A stretch of DNA of 64,000 nt from Dehalogenimonas formicexedens (GCF_001953175.1 NZ_CP018258.1:1-64000); one strand, 5' to 3'. Shown: positions 15,362 through 24,774, counted from the first letter of the stretch. Notes: generated by a model from the letters alone, not told the origin. Made by a program: numbers and translations.

Positions 15362-15391
15362 TTGGTAGTATTCCTCCGGGGGTAGTATAAT
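15362..15391 (+). promoter_or_regulatory. Promoter of the TPR-gyrA operon
   Basis: TTGGTA (15362-15367) and a perfect TATAAT (15386-15391) are 18 bp apart, 95 bp before the TPR gene start. Confidence 0.6.
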
Positions 15392-15485
15392 ACGCCTGTT
15401 CTAGACAAACGAGAGATCAGAATGTTTGCTCGCCCCTCCGTAATCGAGTAAAATCTGTCACCAAAATCAAGATTAGGAGCCGGCG

Positions 15486-16289
15486 ATGGCCTACAACGAC
15501 GACGAACAGGCTAAACTTAAAAAGCAGCACAGCCAGAGCGCCATAGACCTTGCCCTTTCCGGCCGCTGGCGCGACGCCATCGCCGCCAACCAGGCCATTC
15601 TCGAACTCTTCCCCCAGGACATCGAAGCGTTGAACCGGCTCGGCCGGGCTCATATGGAACTCGGCGAATACGCCGAGGCCCAGGCTTCTTATAAAAAAGC
15701 CAAGGAAGCCGACCCTTACAACTCCATCGCCGACCGCAACCTGCGCCGCCTGGAGGTCCTTCTCGTCTCCGGGTCCAAGACCAACGTGGAAGCCAACAGC
15801 CAGCGCGTCGAACCCCAGGTTTTCCTCGAGGAAACCGGTAAAGCCGGCGTCATCAACCTGAGTTCATTGGCGCCCCGGGAGGTCCTGGCCCATGCCGTTG
15901 CCGGCGACAAGGTCAATCTGCTTCCGGCAGGCGCGAGCATCAGGGTAGAGACCATGGCTGGAGAGTACGTCGGTTCGGTGGAACCTCGCCATGCCCTGAG
16001 GCTTTTAAAGCTGATGAGGGGCGGTAACAGGTATTCCGGCACCGTCGTCAGTTCCACGGAAGACAAGCTCTCGGTCATGATCCGTGAGACATACCAGGAC
16101 CCGTCGCAGGTGGGACAGATTTCGTTCCCCACCCGCCTGCCCACGGCGGCGCGCAAACCGGAACTCGAATCCGCCGCTGAGGAGACCGAACCCGCGCCGG
16201 AGGGCGAAGAGGCCGAGGCCGTGGTGGAAGAGAACCTTGAAGAGGAAACCTACCCTGAAGAAGAGGACGAAGAGGAGTTGGAGGTCTAA
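15486..16289 (+). CDS. Tetratricopeptide-repeat protein with acidic tail
   Basis: This 267-residue cytoplasmic protein has TPR helices at about 15-90 (motifs [19 protein letters not shown] and [20 protein letters not shown]). A beta-rich middle (about 130-200) resembles a small nucleic-acid or ligand barrel ([20 protein letters not shown]). The tail, from about 225, is almost entirely Glu/Asp. GGAG stands 7 nt before the ATG. Its stop overlaps the gyrA start (TAATG), so the two are translationally coupled. A role in gyrase assembly or regulation is inference from that coupling only. Confidence 0.8.
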   Translation: MAYNDDEQAKLKKQHSQSAIDLALSGRWRDAIAANQAILELFPQDIEALNRLGRAHMELGEYAEAQASYKKAKEADPYNSIADRNLRRLEVLLVSGSKTNVEANSQRVEPQVFLEETGKAGVINLSSLAPREVLAHAVAGDKVNLLPAGASIRVETMAGEYVGSVEPRHALRLLKLMRGGNRYSGTVVSSTEDKLSVMIRETYQDPSQVGQISFPTRLPTAARKPELESAAEETEPAPEGEEAEAVVEENLEEETYPEEEDEEELEV

Positions 16290-18730
16290 TGGTAATCGGT
16301 AAAACCCGCCCGATCAACATCGAGGAGGAGATGAAAAACTCCTACCTTGATTACGCCATGAGCGTCATCGTATCCCGAGCCCTCCCCGACGTCCGCGACG
16401 GCTTGAAACCGGTGCATCGCCGCATCCTCTATGCCATGAGCGACATGGGCATGCACTATAACACGGCGTACAAGAAGAGCGCCCGCATCGTCGGCGAGGT
16501 CCTCGGCAAATACCACCCTCACGGCGATTCCTCCGTCTACGATGCCATGGTGCGCATGGCCCAGCCCTTCTCGATGCGCTACACCCTCGTCGACGGCCAG
16601 GGCAACTTCGGTTCGGTTGACGCCGATCCCCCGGCTGCCATGCGCTACACCGAAGCCCGCCTCACCCGCCTGGCCGAGGAAATGCTGGTCGACATCGATA
16701 AAGACACCGTTGACTTCATGCCTAACTTCGACGCGTCGCTGAACGAGCCTACGGTTCTGCCTTCGCGTTTGCCCAATCTGCTGATGAACGGCTCGGCCGG
16801 CATCGCCGTCGGCATGGCCACCAACATCCCGCCTCACAACCTTTCCGAACTGTGCGACGGCATCGTCTATTTGATCGATAACCCGGAATGCACCATGGAT
16901 GACCTGATGCACTTCGTCAAGGGCCCGGATTTCCCCACCGGCGGCATCATCCTGGGCGCCGACGGCATCCGGAGCGCCTATGCCTCCGGCCACGGCAAGG
17001 TCGTCATCCGCGCCCGGGCTCACATTACCGACGCGTCAGAGACGGGTAAACGCCAGATCATCATCACCGAACTGCCTTACCAGGTGAACAAGGCGGAGCT
17101 GGTTTCCCGCATCGCCGGGCTGGTCAGAGAGAAGAAGGTCACCGGCATCGCCGAGGTCCGCGACGAATCGGACCGGCAGGGGCTGCGGGTGGTCATCGAC
17201 CTCAAGCGCGACGGCCAGCCGCAGCAGATCCTGAACAACCTGCACAAGCACACCAACCTTCAGGACAGTTTCTTCATCAACATGCTGGCCCTGGTGGACG
17301 GCAAACCCCAGATCATCAATCTGAAAGAGGCTTTGAAGCTTTACGTCGAATTCCGCCAGGTGGTCATCACCCGGCGTTCCAAGTTCGAACTCAAGGCCGC
17401 CAAAGACCGGGCCCACATCCTCGAGGGTCTCAAGATCGCCCTCGATAATCTCGATGCCATCATCAACCTTATCCGCAAAGCCGAGAATTCCGAAGTCGCC
17501 CGGCGGGAACTCCAGAGCCGGTTCGGCCTGTCCCAGATCCAGGCCCAGGCCATCCTCGACCTGCAGCTGCGCCGCCTGGCCGGTCTGGAACGCCAGAAGA
17601 TCCTCGATGAGTACGCCGAGGTCCTGAAGCAGATATCCTACCTGGAAGACCTGCTGGCCAACCCGAGGAAGATTCTTACTCTTATCAAGACGGATGTGGC
17701 CGAAATTAAGGCCAAGTACGGCGATGCCCGCCGCACCGAGATCCAGGCCCAGGGAGTGATCGAGTTCCGGGAAGAGGACCTCATCCCCCACCAGAGCATG
17801 GTGGTGACCCTGACGGAGCGCAATTTCATCAAGCGGGTACCCACCGAGGTCTACCGCTTGCAGAACCGCGCCGGCCGCGGCAAGAGCATCATCACCACCC
17901 GCGAAGAAGACGCCGTGCGCTTCATCATGGTGGCCGATACCCATGATAGCGTATTGCTTTTCACCAATCGGGGACGGATTTTCTCGATCAAATGCCATGA
18001 AATCCCCTGTGATCTTTCTCGCACCGCGAAGGGGCTGGCGATTATCAACCTTGTTCCTTTGTCCGAGAACGAGAAGATTACCGCCATGCTGTCCCTGACT
18101 GATTTCAAAGAAGAATATTCGCTCATCATGGGCACAGCAGGTGGAGAGATCAAGCGCACGCCCGCATCGGACTTCGCGTCGGTACGGTCGAGCGGCCTGC
18201 TGGCCATGGACCTGCCCAAGGGCGATGAACTCATCGGGGCGCTCGTCGCCAAGGAAGACGATAATCTCATCCTGATCACCCGCGACGGGCAGTCCATCCG
18301 TTTCCCGGTGTCGGATCTGCGTGTTTCTCAGAGAGCCTCCGGCGGCGTCCGGGGCATCGCCCTGCGTGACGACGACCGCATGGTCGGCATGGACGTCACC
18401 CATCCGGGACATTTCGTCCTCGTCATTACATCGGGCGGCATGGGCAAACTGACCCCGGTGGAAGAATACCCGCTGCAGCACCGCGGCGGCTCCGGCGTTC
18501 TGACCTTTAAGGTTGTGGAGAAAACCGGACCGGTGGTCGCCGGGAAGGTTGTCGATAAAGAACACCAGGTGATGATCGCCACCGCCGAGGGCGTTGTCAT
18601 TCGCACCCCGGTCGGAACTGAGGACTCGGAAAAGGGAATCGTCGTGATGGGCCGCAGCACCCAGGGCGTCATCGTTATTCGCCCCGATGAAAATGACCGC
18701 GTGGTCACCTTTGGCACGATGGTGGTTTAG
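16289..18730 (+). CDS. gyrA: DNA gyrase subunit A
   Basis: GyrA is the DNA-cleaving subunit of gyrase, which adds negative supercoils. At 813 residues it has the usual length. The quinolone-determining region [18 protein letters not shown] and the catalytic tyrosine in MRYTEARL (Y120) are intact. The C-terminal beta-pinwheel domain is present from about 500. The GyrA box, normally QRRGGRG or close, reads QNRAGRG at about 525, a degenerate form; this box is needed for DNA wrapping in known gyrases. gyrB is in this window too, but 40 kb away and on the other strand. lexA follows. Confidence 0.97.
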   Translation: MVIGKTRPINIEEEMKNSYLDYAMSVIVSRALPDVRDGLKPVHRRILYAMSDMGMHYNTAYKKSARIVGEVLGKYHPHGDSSVYDAMVRMAQPFSMRYTLVDGQGNFGSVDADPPAAMRYTEARLTRLAEEMLVDIDKDTVDFMPNFDASLNEPTVLPSRLPNLLMNGSAGIAVGMATNIPPHNLSELCDGIVYLIDNPECTMDDLMHFVKGPDFPTGGIILGADGIRSAYASGHGKVVIRARAHITDASETGKRQIIITELPYQVNKAELVSRIAGLVREKKVTGIAEVRDESDRQGLRVVIDLKRDGQPQQILNNLHKHTNLQDSFFINMLALVDGKPQIINLKEALKLYVEFRQVVITRRSKFELKAAKDRAHILEGLKIALDNLDAIINLIRKAENSEVARRELQSRFGLSQIQAQAILDLQLRRLAGLERQKILDEYAEVLKQISYLEDLLANPRKILTLIKTDVAEIKAKYGDARRTEIQAQGVIEFREEDLIPHQSMVVTLTERNFIKRVPTEVYRLQNRAGRGKSIITTREEDAVRFIMVADTHDSVLLFTNRGRIFSIKCHEIPCDLSRTAKGLAIINLVPLSENEKITAMLSLTDFKEEYSLIMGTAGGEIKRTPASDFASVRSSGLLAMDLPKGDELIGALVAKEDDNLILITRDGQSIRFPVSDLRVSQRASGGVRGIALRDDDRMVGMDVTHPGHFVLVITSGGMGKLTPVEEYPLQHRGGSGVLTFKVVEKTGPVVAGKVVDKEHQVMIATAEGVVIRTPVGTEDSEKGIVVMGRSTQGVIVIRPDENDRVVTFGTMVV

Positions 18731-18736
18731 GCTTGT

Positions 18737-18764
18737 TGAGATATTTTCGAAAATTTGTCTCAAA
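18737..18764. promoter_or_regulatory. Inverted repeat between gyrA and lexA
   Basis: TTGAGA (18737-18742) and TCTCAA (18759-18764) flank the palindrome TTTTCGAAAA. It lies just upstream of the lexA -35 box and could be an operator or a weak terminator of gyrA. Confidence 0.35.
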
Positions 18765-18770
18765 AGCCCT

Positions 18771-18799
18771 TGACATGGCGTCGGAAATGAGATAAAGTG
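18771..18799 (+). promoter_or_regulatory. lexA promoter
   Basis: TTGACA (18771-18776) and TAAAGT (18794-18799) are 17 bp apart. The -10 box abuts the LexA operator. Confidence 0.7.
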
Positions 18800-18818
18800 T
18801 TCTCAAGAACACTTGTTC
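18796..18818. promoter_or_regulatory. LexA operator (SOS box)
   Basis: GAACACTTGTTC at 18807-18818 matches the GAAC-N4-GTTC box known from Gram-positive-type LexA. An overlapping perfect palindrome AGTGTTCTCAAGAACACT at 18796-18813 gives a second half-site set, so two LexA dimers could overlap. It covers the region between the -10 box and the start codon, which indicates autorepression. Confidence 0.75.
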
Positions 18819-18831
18819 AGGCGGTGAGAAT

Positions 18832-19488
18832 ATGGCTAAGATTTCGGATACCCTTTCGGCAAGGCAGGAAAAGATCCTGGAATTCATCCAGAATTATGTG
18901 AAAAAGTACGGCATTCCCCCCAGTATTCGTGACATCGTCGCCGGTTGCAGTATCAGCTCGACTTCCGTCGCGGATTACAACCTCAAGCACCTGGAACGCC
19001 TGGGCTTTATCCGCCGTCATCATGAGATTTCCCGGGGAATCGAACTTGTCGATAAGGTCAGCCGCGCCTGCCCGGTAACCGTGCCGCTGATGGGCCGGAT
19101 CGCCGCCGGCCGCCCCATACCGGTGCCGGATACGGAAACCTGGAACGCCTCCAACTCAGCCGAGACGGTGGAAGTTCCCCAGGCCTTCGTGGATGACCGC
19201 AAGGATGTTTACGCCCTGAAAGTCAAAGGGACTTCGATGATCGATGCGCTTATCAATGATGGCGACGTCGTCATCATGCAGGCGGTCCAGTCGGTGGACA
19301 ACGGCGAGATGGCCGCGGTCTGGCTCAAGACTGAAAAAGAAGCCACCCTCAAGCGTTTTTACAAAGAGAAGCGGGGCAACAAAGTCCGCCTGCAGCCCGC
19401 CAATGCCCAGATGGCTCCCATCTACACCGAAGCCTCAAACGTCGAAGTCCAGGGCCGGGTGGTGGGGGTCATTCGTAAGCTCGTTTGA
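18832..19488 (+). CDS. lexA: SOS repressor LexA
   Basis: LexA represses DNA-damage genes and cleaves itself when RecA is activated. The 218-residue protein has an N-terminal winged helix (TLSARQEKILEFIQNYVKKY...PPSIRDI), the Ala-Gly cleavage site in MGRIAAGRPIP (A92-G93) and the catalytic dyad Ser135 (KGTSMIDA) and Lys174 (EATLKRF). GGTGAG precedes the ATG. A LexA-type operator covers its own promoter. It follows gyrA but has its own promoter. Confidence 0.96.
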   Translation: MAKISDTLSARQEKILEFIQNYVKKYGIPPSIRDIVAGCSISSTSVADYNLKHLERLGFIRRHHEISRGIELVDKVSRACPVTVPLMGRIAAGRPIPVPDTETWNASNSAETVEVPQAFVDDRKDVYALKVKGTSMIDALINDGDVVIMQAVQSVDNGEMAAVWLKTEKEATLKRFYKEKRGNKVRLQPANAQMAPIYTEASNVEVQGRVVGVIRKLV

Positions 19489-19553
19489 TTTTTAAAACCT
19501 GGTCGGTTACCATATAGCAGCTTCCCAATCATCTTGATCAAGGCTGCTAATCT

Positions 19554-20114
19554 ATGCTCGCTACTCAGTTCAAAGAAGTCGGCAAGGCACTGTTCACCCG
19601 CGGACTGGTATCATCGCATTCCGGCAATTTGTCGGTGCGCCTGAACGAAGAAAAGATGCTGATAACCCGCCGCGGCAGTCAGCTCGGCGCCCTTTCAGAC
19701 CAGGACCTGATCGAGACCGGCATCGTGAAGAACGATCTCCAGACGCCACTGGCGTCCGTGGAACTGCCGGTTCACCGGGCTATATTACAGCACACCAACG
19801 CCGGCGCCATTGTCCATGCCCACCCGCCGCACGCCATTGCCCTCTCAATGACCGAGACGGAGATCGTCTCCGAACAGGCGGAGCACTATGAACTGGGCAG
19901 GATTCCGGTACTTGGCTGGAACCAGGACACCCGGCCGGGCTGCCTGAGTGAAGAAGTCGCCGAGGCGCTGAAAACTCACAAGATTGTCCTGGTATACGGC
20001 CACGGCAGCTTTGCCGCCGGTCAGATCCTCGAGGAAGCCTACAAATACACCGCCGCCCTGGAAGAGGTTTGCCAGGTGCTGTGGCTGGTCAAAAGCCTGC
20101 GAAAGGCTAAATAG
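19554..20114 (+). CDS. Class II aldolase/adducin-family protein
   Basis: This 186-residue zinc-dependent aldolase-fold protein is related to L-fuculose-phosphate and ribulose-phosphate aldolases. It has the N-terminal SHSGNLSVRL motif, the metal-binding HAHPPHA and the later YGHGSFAAG with a third histidine. The substrate is unknown; related Chloroflexota proteins are often annotated as fuculose-phosphate aldolase or methylthioribulose-phosphate dehydratase. Only AAGG about 10 nt upstream serves as a ribosome site. Its stop abuts the stop of the convergent plsY. Confidence 0.87.
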   Translation: MLATQFKEVGKALFTRGLVSSHSGNLSVRLNEEKMLITRRGSQLGALSDQDLIETGIVKNDLQTPLASVELPVHRAILQHTNAGAIVHAHPPHAIALSMTETEIVSEQAEHYELGRIPVLGWNQDTRPGCLSEEVAEALKTHKIVLVYGHGSFAAGQILEEAYKYTAALEEVCQVLWLVKSLRKAK

Positions 20115-20732
20115 TCAACCCTTTCTCTTCGGCCTGATCTCATCCCTGCCCAAAGCCCCAAGTCCCCGGCGTTTGAAGTCCGCTATCGCGCCCGGAGCGT
20201 ATTTGACGGCGATGACGGCATCGAGGGCAATGGCTGCCAATACCGTGCCTAAGCAGTGGGAAGCGAGCCAGGCAAACCCCGGCAGGCAGATCAAACCCAC
20301 CGCGTTGCCCGGAACCAGGTTCTTTCCCAACCGCCATACCGCCAGGATGACACCGATGAACCCGGCGAGCACCCAGGCATGTCCATAGATGATCGAAGCG
20401 GCGGCGACGGCTCCCGTTGCCGCCGCCATGCCCTTGCCGCCTTTAAAGCCCAGCCAGACCATCCAGTTATGGCCGATGACCGCGAAGACTCCGGCGAAGA
20501 GGACCCACAGCGGTGCCAAGTCGAGCAGGTAGCGGGCGGTCAGGACTGCGGAGGCGCCCTTGGCGATGTCGAGGGTAGCCACGGCGATCCCGGGACCTAA
20601 TCCTACACGTCGAATGGTGTTCAGGGTGCCGACGTTGCCGCCGCCTAGATCACCACCCGAGAGACGGGCGACGATGCGGGCGGTCGGGATGGACCCCCAG
20701 AGATAACCTAACAGGAGGGCTAATAGGGGCAT
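20115..20732 (-). CDS. plsY: Glycerol-3-phosphate acyltransferase PlsY
   Basis: PlsY transfers an acyl group from acyl-phosphate to glycerol-3-phosphate, the first step of phospholipid synthesis. The 205-residue integral membrane protein has the three family motifs: GSIPTARIVARLSGGDL, HNWMVWLGFKGGKGMAAATG and a late VKYAPGAIADFKRR. In the first motif a GGGNVGTLNT loop stands where GSGNxGATN is usual. It is convergent with the aldolase gene with no gap. Confidence 0.92.
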   Translation of the reverse strand: MPLLALLLGYLWGSIPTARIVARLSGGDLGGGNVGTLNTIRRVGLGPGIAVATLDIAKGASAVLTARYLLDLAPLWVLFAGVFAVIGHNWMVWLGFKGGKGMAAATGAVAAASIIYGHAWVLAGFIGVILAVWRLGKNLVPGNAVGLICLPGFAWLASHCLGTVLAAIALDAVIAVKYAPGAIADFKRRGLGALGRDEIRPKRKG

Positions 20733-20781
20733 TGTCTGGCCCTCACCCTAATCCTCTCCCGCGAGGCCGCGGGCGAGGGGA

Positions 20782-21693
20782 TTAGTAAACCGGCGTGCAC
20801 CAGCCGGTGTACTTGGGCAGGTTGCCCTTAATGGCGTCGAAGTAGAGGTCTTTCAGTTTGGCGGTGATCGGGCCGATGCCGCCGTCGCCGAGCTTGCGGC
20901 GATCGATCTCACAGACTGGAGTGAGGTGAGCTGCGGTACCGGTCAGGAAGCACTCGTCGGCGGTATAGAGTTCGTAGCGGTCGACGAGCCTCTCCTCGAC
21001 CTCGAGGCCGAGCTCGTTCTTCGCCAATTGGATGACCGTATCACGGGTGATGCCGTTTAAGATGCTGGAATAGGTCGCCGGGGTGACCAGCTTGCCCTTT
21101 TCGACCAGGAACAGGTTCTCACCACTGCCTTCGGCGACATGACCGTCGGGGGCGAGCATGACCCCTTCGTCGAAGCCATTCTCGATGGCCTCGGTTTTGG
21201 TCAGGGCGTTGTTGATGTAGAGGCCGGTGGCTTTGACGCTCGGCGGGAAGACGTTGTCGTCGGGGCGGCGCCAGGTGGAGACGGCCAAGCGGCAGGAGTC
21301 GGTGTCGATATAGCGGCCCCATGGGATGGCAAAGCACAGGAAGTCACTCTTCAAATCGTGGAGCCGCACCCCCAGCGCCTCGGACGACTTGTAGGCCAGG
21401 GGGCGGAGGTAAATATCTTCCTTGAAGCCGCACTTTTTGGCGACGTCAACGGTGATGCGGGAGAGGTCGTCGGCAGAGAATGGGATATCGAGGCGGAGGA
21501 CCTTGCAGCCGTCCTTCATGCGGCGCATGTGGTCCTGGAGCCGGAAGATATAGAGCTGGCCGTGGGCGGCGTTCCAGTTGCCGCGGATGCCCTCGAAGAG
21601 GCCGGTGCCGTAGTGCAGGGCGTGGGTCATGACGCTTATTTTGGCGTTTTCAAGGGGGACGATTTCACCCTGGAAATAGCAGTAACTGGGCAT
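20782..21693 (-). CDS. ilvE: Branched-chain amino acid aminotransferase
   Basis: This PLP-dependent fold-type IV aminotransferase makes the last step of Val, Ile and Leu synthesis in the cytoplasm. The 303-residue protein has the typical start (CYFQGEIVPLENAKISVMTH), the catalytic Lys in SVKATGLYINNALTKTEA, and the cofactor-binding EGSGENLFLV and GITRDTVIQLA motifs. GGAGG precedes the ATG at 21693. It is a lone gene downstream of a repeat island. Confidence 0.94.
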   Translation of the reverse strand: MPSYCYFQGEIVPLENAKISVMTHALHYGTGLFEGIRGNWNAAHGQLYIFRLQDHMRRMKDGCKVLRLDIPFSADDLSRITVDVAKKCGFKEDIYLRPLAYKSSEALGVRLHDLKSDFLCFAIPWGRYIDTDSCRLAVSTWRRPDDNVFPPSVKATGLYINNALTKTEAIENGFDEGVMLAPDGHVAEGSGENLFLVEKGKLVTPATYSSILNGITRDTVIQLAKNELGLEVEERLVDRYELYTADECFLTGTAAHLTPVCEIDRRKLGDGGIGPITAKLKDLYFDAIKGNLPKYTGWCTPVY

Positions 21694-22081
21694 CGGGGGC
21701 CTCCTTTTTGAGCGGTGTGGCTATGGATTATAGACTCTCGGCGGTTCACGGGCAAACTTTGTCGGGGATTTTGCTTTTGTTTATTGCATTCTGGCACATG
21801 TTAAAACGACTGGAACGACTCGATGCGGCAATGCAAGTTGAACCCATCCATTGCCCAATCCAAGTTGGTACGGGGACGAACTCATACGAGAACATCTTCT
21901 TGCCCTCACCCTACCCTCTCCCGCGCGCCCTCACCCTCAAACCCTCTCCCAAAGGGAGAGGGAATAAAAAGGAATGGCCATTGGTACGCGGGCGAGGAGA
22001 TAGTGTACGCATTTCGCGAAAACAATGGAAACAATTCCCCGAGGCGGAAACGGAATAATACCAATAATCCAATAATACCAA
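21694..22081. repeat. Repeat cluster interrupting copy B
   Basis: Apart from the 3' fragment of copy B at about 21801-21829, these bases are repeat words: ACCCTCTCCCAAAGGGAGAG near 21941, ACCAATAATCCAATAATACC microsatellite-like words from about 22059, and the start of the ATTCCTGCCTTCGCGGGAAT element just beyond. No gene is visible. Confidence 0.75.
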
Positions 22082-22369
22082 TTATCCAATACTACCAATC
22101 CCCTGCTCCCCTGGATTCCTGCCTTCGCGGGAATGACAAAACGCCTTAGCGATTCGTTTTTCGTTTTTATGCGACAAGTTTTTATTGCGAAACGAATCCC
22201 CGAAATTCAGCTTTGGCGCAATCGTAAGATTCGATTTGAAAAAGGAACCATAACGAACCCTGATCCAATCTCCGGCAGCCGAGACTTGAATCATGGCAGA
22301 TATCTCCGACCGAGATGTTCCGGTCAACAATCCGGCTTCCTGATTGTACAGGTGTGCTAATCTATCCAT
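21801..22369 (-). pseudogene. Copy B of the unknown basic-protein family, split by repeats
   Basis: An open frame of 95 codons runs from ATG 22369 to 22082, but its last 19 codons (CHSREGRNPGEQGIGSIG) are a translated dispersed repeat. About 300 bp further on, at 21829-21801, the same strand reads SSRSSRFNMCQ, the C-terminal motif of copies A (PSRSSRF) and C (ASRLSRF). The simplest reading is one gene broken by repeat insertion. The N-terminal part is MDRLAHLYNQEAGLL. Its start lies 6 nt after a perfect -10 box. Function is unknown. Confidence 0.45.
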
Positions 22370-22375
22370 GCGGGT

Positions 22376-22442
22376 ATTATAGCACGGGTGTTTCTGGTAG
22401 TGTCAAGCGTCTCGTGTCGTTTTTGTGGGAATATTTTTTGAA
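22376..22442 (-). promoter_or_regulatory. Conserved 19-bp-spacer promoter, copy B
   Basis: On the minus strand, TTGACA (22406-22401) and TATAAT (22381-22376) are 19 bp apart. About 36 bp upstream of the -35 box match copy A closely (words AATATTCCC, CAAAAACG, AGACGC). Downstream, TAGCACACCTGTAC resembles the perfect dyad TAGTACACCAGTACTA of copy C. Confidence 0.75.
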
Positions 22443-22878
22443 AGTTCACAATTTACAGTGTCAGTAAACAGCCGGCAAAATGGGTGGCACCGAGATTCTT
22501 CGTCCCGACTATGTCGCGGACTCAGAAAGACAAATTGGATGAACCTTCAGCGGTTAGCAATTATCGGCCTGATCGGCAGCAAAGGATGAGGCGGGCGGGT
22601 TTACCGGGAAGGGCACGGCATACCGCGCGGCTACGGCGACAGGTGGAGATAAAAAGAGGGAATAATTGTCAATGATGGACGACCAGGCGGGCGACCGGCA
22701 GGTATGGCGCTATGCTTAATCAAGACAGTTGCTGCATTACCCGATTCCCGCCGTCAGCGAGAGAGGGGTTAATTCACCTTTTTCGATCGATTCTCATTTA
22801 TTTTCGGAACGTTGTGTTCAGGGTGGTTTAGAGATTCTTCCGGAAGCTTCGCTCGGGTCAGAAACATATCCCTGAAAC
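22443..22878. repeat. Intergenic region between copy B and hisS
   Basis: No convincing gene. Around 22490-22540 is a diverged GAGATTCTTCG...ACTCAGAAAGACAAA element. At 22747-22864 is the inverted partner of the 118-bp segment at 11251-11369. The part between (22550-22740) is unique GC-rich sequence that I cannot assign. Confidence 0.7.
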
Positions 22879-24135
22879 TCAGAGCGCTTTGAGCGCCGGG
22901 GACAGGCCGTCGAGGGGGAGGGTGTGCTGGGCGGAGGTGCCCATGTCGCGAAGGATTATCTGGCGGCTCTCCAGTTCCGCCTCACCCAGGATAAGGGTGT
23001 AACGGGCGCCCAGGCCCGACGCCTGACGAAGCTGTGATTTCAGACTGCGGGAGGATAGCGACTCGACGAGCGGAATACCTTCCCGCCGCAGGTCAGAAGC
23101 CAGTTTGAAAGCGGCCATTACGGCGGCTTCGCCGAGGGCGGCCAGGAAGAATCGCGGCGCTTCAAGAGCAGGTACGGTGACGCTCTGGCGTTTGAGGTTC
23201 AGGATGATCCGTTCAATTCCGGTGGCAAAGCCGATAGCGGGGGTAGCTTCGCCGCCGAGCTGGGGTATCAGATTGTCGTAGCGGCCGCCGCCGCCGATAG
23301 TGCTCTGGGCACCCTCCTCCTGCGGCTGGATCTCGAAGACAGTGCGGCTGTAATAATCCAGGCCGCGAACCAGGCAATGATTGACTTCGAACGGAACGGA
23401 AATTGCCCCGAGGAGGGCGGTCAACTTCTCAAAATGGGCTTTGCAGTCGGGGCAGAGATAATCGATCGCATGGGGCGCTTTGAGCGCGGCGGCGCGGCAA
23501 TCCGGCTTCTTGCAATCCAGGAGACGGAGCGGGTTCTTGCCGTAGCGGATCTTGCAGTCTCCGCAGAGGGTGTCGACGCAGGAGGCATAGTATTCTTTCA
23601 GAGCCGCCAGGTAAGCGGCGCGGCACTCCGGGCAACCGATCGAATTGAGCTGGACGGGCAGGGTGGTGATGCCGAGTTCGCGATAAAAAGACCAGGCCAT
23701 GTCGATGACCTCGGCGTCGGCGGCGGCATCGGCTTCGCCGAAAAGCTCGAAACCGAACTGGTGATGCTCGCGGTAGCGCCCGGCCTGGGGACGGTCGTAG
23801 CGGAAGATCGAGGCCAGGTAATACAACTTGACCGGCTTGGTGCGTGACGCCATGCCGTGCTCGATATAAGCGCGGCAAACCGGGGCGGTGCCTTCCGGCC
23901 GGAGGGTCAAATCGGAGCCGCCGCGGTCCTGGAAGGTATACATTTCCTTGGTGACGATGTCCGTCTCCTCACCCACGGTGCGGGTGAAAAGCCGGGCGTC
24001 CTCGAAAGTGGGCGTGTCGATCCGGGAATAGCCGTAGCGAGCGGCTACTTTTGCGGCTTTCGATTCGACGTATCGCCAATAAGCCTGTTCTTCCGGCAGG
24101 ATATCCTGGGTACCGCGGGGGGCCTGGTAATCCAT
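22879..24135 (-). CDS. hisS: Histidyl-tRNA synthetase
   Basis: HisRS is a class II synthetase that charges tRNA-His. The 418-residue protein has motif 1 near the N-terminus, motif 2 around REHHQFGFELFGE, the histidine-binding motif RGLDYYSRTVFEIQ, motif 3 in AIGFATGIERI and a C-terminal anticodon-binding domain. A Cys-rich insert (CPECR, CGDC, CKKPDC, CPDC) is usual for this bacterial subgroup. It has no same-strand neighbour within a kilobase. Confidence 0.97.
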   Translation of the reverse strand: MDYQAPRGTQDILPEEQAYWRYVESKAAKVAARYGYSRIDTPTFEDARLFTRTVGEETDIVTKEMYTFQDRGGSDLTLRPEGTAPVCRAYIEHGMASRTKPVKLYYLASIFRYDRPQAGRYREHHQFGFELFGEADAAADAEVIDMAWSFYRELGITTLPVQLNSIGCPECRAAYLAALKEYYASCVDTLCGDCKIRYGKNPLRLLDCKKPDCRAAALKAPHAIDYLCPDCKAHFEKLTALLGAISVPFEVNHCLVRGLDYYSRTVFEIQPQEEGAQSTIGGGGRYDNLIPQLGGEATPAIGFATGIERIILNLKRQSVTVPALEAPRFFLAALGEAAVMAAFKLASDLRREGIPLVESLSSRSLKSQLRQASGLGARYTLILGEAELESRQIILRDMGTSAQHTLPLDGLSPALKAL

Positions 24136-24241
24136 AGCTCAAGATGACTCCTTATAAGTTCATTGATGATACTATATGAAATTCCAAATTCCAAGCAACA
24201 AATTTTCCCCCTCCGGAATTTGCTACTGTTAAATATTTGTC

Positions 24242-24270
24242 TTGAACAGAGCATCTTCAAGTAGTATTGT
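24242..24270 (+). promoter_or_regulatory. Promoter of the universal stress protein gene
   Basis: TTGAAC (24242-24247) and TATTGT (24265-24270) are 17 bp apart, about 50 bp before the coding start. Confidence 0.45.
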
Positions 24271-24321
24271 TAATATGAAACGCAGGGTGTCCAATGAAAT
24301 CCCCATATGGAGGCGGGCAAC

Positions 24322-24759
24322 ATGTTTAAAACGATCATTGTCCCACTTGATGGCTCGCCGGTATCGGAACAGGTTCTGCCAAAAGCAGCCGAACTGGCCA
24401 GGTGCAGCCCCGACTCAAAGATCATCCTGCTGGAGGTGATCAAGCCCGTTGGTCCCAGCGTGATCGATGCTCTGGTTCTTTCCAACGCCAGCGAGGTGCC
24501 GACTCTGACACCGGGAGAGGCGAAGGACTACCTCAGGCAGGTGGCAGCGAAACACCTCTCCGGAATACATGTCCAGATTCTGGCGGAGGAGGGCGGGGCG
24601 GCGGAGATCATCCTGCAGACAGCCAAAGATAACAGCGCAGATGTGATCGCCATGGCCAGCCACGGGCGGAGCGGCGTCGCCAGGCTCACCCTGGGAAGCG
24701 TAACTTCCCAGGTCATCAACCACGCAGAGGTTCCGGTGCTGGTGGTTAAAGCGAAATAG
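24322..24759 (+). CDS. Universal stress protein (UspA family)
   Basis: This 145-residue single-domain Usp protein begins MFKTIIVPLDGSPVSEQVL. It carries the ATP-binding signature of the ATP-binding subclass in MASHGRSGVARLTLGSVTSQV. GGAGGCGG stands 8 nt before the ATG at 24322; a longer frame starting at 24307 would include that ribosome site. It is likely a nucleotide-binding stress or energy-state protein. It is convergent with a small membrane protein gene. Confidence 0.92.
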   Translation: MFKTIIVPLDGSPVSEQVLPKAAELARCSPDSKIILLEVIKPVGPSVIDALVLSNASEVPTLTPGEAKDYLRQVAAKHLSGIHVQILAEEGGAAEIILQTAKDNSADVIAMASHGRSGVARLTLGSVTSQVINHAEVPVLVVKAK

Positions 24760-24774
24760 TCGAGCGGCGGGCGG

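Noticed and set aside
22479-22510. GGGTGGCACC...GTCCC resembles a T-box antiterminator on the + strand
   Set aside because: No + strand gene follows within 1.7 kb, no stem I or specifier loop is visible, and the second half (GAGATTCTTCG...) is a diverged copy of a dispersed repeat found at 22.83, 32.65 and 48.45 kb.
22484-22675. 63-codon + strand ORF between copy B and hisS
   Set aside because: No ribosome site and no recognisable motif; its first part is translated repeat.
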